Part shown: piece by piece, positions 60,899 through 64,000 of the stretch
How positions within the stretch are numbered: the stretch's first letter is position 1
Layout of the letters: every line of letters begins with the position of its first letter
DNA from: Streptomyces sp. NRRL F-5727
GTDB taxonomy: Bacteria > Actinomycetota > Actinomycetes > Streptomycetales > Streptomycetaceae
Reading direction: 5' to 3'
NCBI RefSeq assembly: GCF_000719555.1
Contig: NZ_JOGX01000047.1
Location: 28,521-92,520, forward strand
DNA length: 64,000 bases
The notes under the pieces: generated by a model
What the model was told of the DNA's origin: nothing
Databases searched by the model: none
Seen by the model: the letters and a program-made list of their open reading frames with translations, nothing else
Translations under genes and position numbers: made by a program

Positions 60899-62353
60899 CT
60901 ACAGCTGGGTGGCGGACCGCTTCGTCAGCCCGTACTTCCCGGCGGTCGGGTTCCACAGCCCGGCCGCCTCCTTCTTGGCCTTCGTCGCCTCGGCGCTCTT
61001 GTCGTTCGCGGCCTTCAGCCGGTTGGTGGTCTTGGCCTGGCCGCCCTTGCAGGCGTTCTTGGCCTTCATCTGGTCGGCCCAGCCCGCGTAGTGGTCGTCG
61101 GCCGCGGCCGACGCCTGCCACGCGCGCGTGAGCGCCGCCGTCAGCGCCTGGCTGTCCGGGAGCTTGTCGACCTCGAGCGTCTGGAGCTTGGTCACCAGGC
61201 CCCGGCGCTGCTCGGCCGCGCCGCGCAGGTCGGCGGCGGCCTTGTCGAGGTTCTTGCACTGCTTGATCGACTCGACCGAGCTGATCACGGTGTCCCGGCT
61301 GTCGTTGCTGGTGGCGAGGAGCTTGTCCAGCTCCCGCGCCTGCGGCTCCGCCGGGTCGTCCTTCTTCTCCGGTGCCTGGGAGGCGCCGTCGCCCGTCGCG
61401 GGCGCCTGCGAGCTCGGGGCGACGCTCGTCCCGGCCGTCGGCTCCTTCTCGTCGTCACCGCCGCTGAGCAGGGCGCCCACGCCGAGACCGACGATCGCGC
61501 AGCCCACCACCACGGCCGCGATCAGCGCGACCGGCGACTTCCGGCGCGGGGGCTCCGGCTCGTCGTCGTAGTAGTACGCGTCCTGGTGGCCGCCCGGCGC
61601 CTGGTAGCCGCCCCCGCCCTGGTAGCCGTACTGCTGCTGCTGCGGCGGCTGGTGGTGCTGGGGCGGGTGCTGCTGGTACGGGGCCGGGGCCTGCTGCTGG
61701 TACGCCGGGGGCGCGGGCCGCGCCGGCGCCGAGTCCCGGAACAGGCTGTCGAACTCCGCGGGCGGCTGCGACGCCGCGGGACCACCCGGCACGGGACCAC
61801 CCGGCACGGGGCCGCCGGGAGCGGGACCGCCCGGCACCGGCGCCATGTACTGCGTCGCGTCCGAGGCGCCCGCCGGGGCCGGCGGCTGCGGCAGCCGGCC
61901 GGTGCCCAGGAACTGGGTCTGCGCGCCCCCGCCCGGGCCCGCCTGCGGCGGCACGGGCGCGATGTGCTGGGTGGCCTGGAGGTCGGCGACCGGCGCCGCG
62001 GCCGGCGGCGGGTAGCCGTACCCGGCGGGCGGGCCCACCGGCGGCACGCCCCCGGGCACGGGCGCGATGTGCTGGGTCGCCTGCATGTCGGCGCCGTGCG
62101 CGGCGACCGGCGGCGGGTAGCCGTAGCCGGCGGGCGGCCCGGCCGGCGGCATCGGCGCACCCTGCGGCTGCGGCGGCACCGGGGCTATGTACTGCGTGGC
62201 CTGGAGATCACCGGCGGGCGGCGCCTCGGGCGGCAGCGGCTGCGCGGGGGGCAGCGGCTGCCCGCCCGGCTGGGCCTGGGCGCCCGCGGGCCCCCAGGCG
62301 CCGCCCCACGCCTGCGCGCCCCCCTGCTCCGGACCCTGTCCGTTCTGCGTCAC
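60899..62353 (-). CDS. Proline-rich single-pass membrane protein with TQxI repeats
   Basis: 484 aa. Cytoplasmic N-terminal half (about 1-270) is Pro/Gln/Gly-rich and contains the repeated word ATQ(Y/H)(I/M)APVP four times (about residues 52, 91, 127, 167) plus TQFLGTG. A transmembrane segment follows (about 272-298: SPVALIAAVVVGCAIVGLGVGALLSGG). The outer part (about 330-484) is a charged helical domain with two cysteines (SIKQCKNLDKA, KNACKGG). GTG 62353 with an AGGAG site. Not an enzyme that I can name. The Thr-x-x-Ile pattern is like FHA-domain docking sites. It is transcribed alone, converging with the substrate-binding protein gene. Confidence 0.8.
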   Translation of the reverse strand: MTQNGQGPEQGGAQAWGGAWGPAGAQAQPGGQPLPPAQPLPPEAPPAGDLQATQYIAPVPPQPQGAPMPPAGPPAGYGYPPPVAAHGADMQATQHIAPVPGGVPPVGPPAGYGYPPPAAAPVADLQATQHIAPVPPQAGPGGGAQTQFLGTGRLPQPPAPAGASDATQYMAPVPGGPAPGGPVPGGPVPGGPAASQPPAEFDSLFRDSAPARPAPPAYQQQAPAPYQQHPPQHHQPPQQQQYGYQGGGGYQAPGGHQDAYYYDDEPEPPRRKSPVALIAAVVVGCAIVGLGVGALLSGGDDEKEPTAGTSVAPSSQAPATGDGASQAPEKKDDPAEPQARELDKLLATSNDSRDTVISSVESIKQCKNLDKAAADLRGAAEQRRGLVTKLQTLEVDKLPDSQALTAALTRAWQASAAADDHYAGWADQMKAKNACKGGQAKTTNRLKAANDKSAEATKAKKEAAGLWNPTAGKYGLTKRSATQL

Positions 62354-62480
62354 CGGGACTCCTACTGATGGACCTACGGAATCGTCGGCTCACGCTACCG
62401 GGTGCGTCCATGGCTCCGCACACGCGTGTGAGCCCGGTAACACCCTTCGTACGGAACGGAACCGCCCACGACCCCTCCCC

Positions 62481-63863
62481 TCAGGCCGCCCGCACCTCCA
62501 GACGCGCCTCGAACTCCCGGACCACCGGCTCGCCCGCGAACGGCTCCAGGCGGTCCCTCAGGTCCTCCAGGTACTCCGCCCCGCGCGACGACCGCAGCCC
62601 GCCGAGCAGTTCGAGCGCGCGCGTGCCCGCACGGCACGCCTCCTCGATCTCCCGCTGCTGCACCCGCGCCGCCGCGAGCAGCGCGAGCCCGATCGCCCGC
62701 CGCCGCGCCCGCGTCTCCGGATGCCCGGCCAGCGACTCCTCCGCCGCCCGGACCGCCGCGTCCGCGCGCCCCAGGTCCCGGTAGCAGTGCGCCAGTTCGT
62801 CCGCGAGATACGCCCCGTCGAAGTGCGCGATCCACACCGGGTCGTCCCCCGACTCCGGATCGGCGGCCTCCAGCGCGCGTACCGCACGGCCCGCCGCCCA
62901 CTCGAAGGCCCGCGCGTCCCCGAGCAGGGCGTGGCCGCGCGCCTCCGCCGCCAGGAACATCGCCTCGGCCCGCGGCGGCACCCTGCCGCGCGTCCCCTCC
63001 TGCGCGGCGCGCGCCAACTGGGTGATCTCCCGCGGGTTCCCGAGCTCCGCCGCCAGGTGGCTCATCGACGCGGCCAGCACATAGCCGCCGTAGCCGCGGT
63101 CCCCGGCCGCCTGCGCCAGCCGCAGCGCCTGGATGTAGTACCGCTGCGCCAGGCCCGGTTCACCGGTGTCCACGGCCATGTACCCGGCCAGCTCGGTGAG
63201 TCGGGCCACGGCGCCGAACAGCTCCCGGCCCACCGCCTCCCGGTACGAGCCGGACAGCATCCCGGACACCACGCTGTCGAGGTAGTGGACCACCACCGGG
63301 CGGACGTGCCCGCTGCCGAAGCGCCGGTCCAGGTCGACGAGCGCCGCCGTCATCTCCCGTACCGCCGCGACGTCCGCGCGGCCGACCCGGGCCCCGGCCG
63401 AGCGCGCCACCTGCGCGTCCGCGCCGCCGATCAGCCAGTCCCTGCTGGGCTCCACCAGCGCCGAGGCGGCGACCGACGAACCGGTCAGGAACTCGCGGCG
63501 GCCCACGTCGCTGCGGTACAGCTCGCAGACCTGCTCGATGGCGCCGAGCACCGTCGGCGCGAACTGGAGGCCGACGCCCGCCGCGAGGTTCCGGCCGTTG
63601 GCCATCCCCACCTCCTCGATCGTCACCGCCCGCCCCAGCTTGCGGCCGATCGCCTCCGCGATGATGCCGGGCGCCCGGCCGCGCGGCTGCTGCCCGCGCA
63701 GCCAGCGCGCCACCGAGGTCTTGTCGTACCGCAGGTCGAGGCCGCGCTCCGCGCCCACCAGATTGACCCTGCGGGCGAGACCGGCGTGGGAGCACGCGGC
63801 CTCCTGGATGAGCGCCTGGAGCCGTTCGTTGGGCTGTCGTGGCACGAGTGGCCTGGCTGCCAT
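62481..63863 (-). CDS. NsdA/NsdB-like TPR regulatory protein
   Basis: 460 aa. N-terminal MAARPLVPRQPNERLQALIQEA, a helix-turn-helix-like region (about 35-65: YDKTSVARWLRGQQPRGRAPGIIAEAIGRKLGR), then VGRREFLTGSSVAASALVEPSRDWL and a series of tetratricopeptide-type helices (GQRYYIQALRLAQAAGDRGYGGYVLAASMSHLAAELGNPREI and so on). This matches the Streptomyces family that includes the negative regulators of sporulation and antibiotic production NsdA and NsdB; I do not assign a symbol. ATG 63863 follows GGGGGTTCC; an upstream ATG at 63944 would add a poorly conserved leader. The right edge of the window (63864-64000) is its promoter region. Confidence 0.88.
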   Translation of the reverse strand: MAARPLVPRQPNERLQALIQEAACSHAGLARRVNLVGAERGLDLRYDKTSVARWLRGQQPRGRAPGIIAEAIGRKLGRAVTIEEVGMANGRNLAAGVGLQFAPTVLGAIEQVCELYRSDVGRREFLTGSSVAASALVEPSRDWLIGGADAQVARSAGARVGRADVAAVREMTAALVDLDRRFGSGHVRPVVVHYLDSVVSGMLSGSYREAVGRELFGAVARLTELAGYMAVDTGEPGLAQRYYIQALRLAQAAGDRGYGGYVLAASMSHLAAELGNPREITQLARAAQEGTRGRVPPRAEAMFLAAEARGHALLGDARAFEWAAGRAVRALEAADPESGDDPVWIAHFDGAYLADELAHCYRDLGRADAAVRAAEESLAGHPETRARRRAIGLALLAAARVQQREIEEACRAGTRALELLGGLRSSRGAEYLEDLRDRLEPFAGEPVVREFEARLEVRAA

Positions 63864-64000
63864 GGTGGAACCCCCAGACGGGACGGGTACGGACACGAAG
63901 TGATCACTGCCCTGCGGATATCCGGTCAATGCCGATGTGAACACGCGAAACCGGACACGTCGGTCGGCGGTCCGCGGTCCCCCGCCCCGCCCCCGCCGCG

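Overview
The window is a piece of a Streptomyces chromosome (or a very close actinomycete). GC content is very high with G/C-ending codons, and GTG and TTG starts are common. Gene content is typically streptomycete: a nuo operon, futalosine-pathway menaquinone genes, RsbW-like ATPases, ECF sigma factors, ricin-tailed Ser/Thr kinases and an NsdA-like regulator. No rRNA, tRNA, CRISPR array or intact insertion sequence was recognised.

Layout. (1) 1-10072, respiration and menaquinone: the start of a leftward nuoABC operon with a Rex-type operator; a secreted NlpC/P60 hydrolase; a geranylgeranyl-reductase-family enzyme and menG, separated by a palindromic repeat element; an ECF sigma factor with a membrane partner; then a degenerate amidohydrolase, mqnC and mqnA, with a minisatellite between the last two. 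(2) 10073-12722: a cold-shock gene with a hairpin leader, an M23 peptidase, and small DUF1992 and DinB genes. (3) 12857-26517: six tandem paralogues of about 740 aa, secreted beta-propeller / FlgD-Ig / VCBS (FG-GAP) proteins. Two share an unusual promoter motif. The fourth and fifth are frame-disrupted at exactly the same base after a 99-bp identical repeat. (4) 26511-32430: an RsbW-like ATPase, a DUF397 relic, a small unknown gene, and two Ser/Thr kinases in tandem, one carrying a ricin-type lectin domain and one carrying a Tat-like anchor plus a solute-binding-protein family 5 domain.

(5) 32412-55556: a CoA-dependent catabolic region of DUF35/DoxX, FAD monooxygenase, ADP-forming acyl-CoA synthetase, enoyl-CoA hydratase, flavin reductase, Zn-alcohol dehydrogenase, SDR, cyclase-family hydrolase, amidohydrolase, two acyl-CoA dehydrogenases and an AMP-forming acyl-CoA ligase. 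Interspersed are a large secreted Cys-repeat protein, two MFS transporters, a GlxA-type regulator, a lipoprotein and an RsbW-like protein. The catabolic genes are tied together by seven copies of a 17-bp palindrome, TCTGACG-N3-CGTCAGA, at their promoters. This is the strongest sign of a coherent and possibly undescribed system: a TetR-like regulon whose regulator lies outside the window. (6) 55528-63863: a STAS protein, an ECF-like sigma factor overlapping a zinc-finger/mycothiol-isomerase-fold anti-sigma candidate, purU, a conserved unknown, a lipoprotein substrate-binding protein, a proline-rich membrane protein with TQxI repeats, and an NsdA-like regulator.

Gene identities come from reading protein motifs. 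No database search was run. Promoters and operators are sequence matches only.
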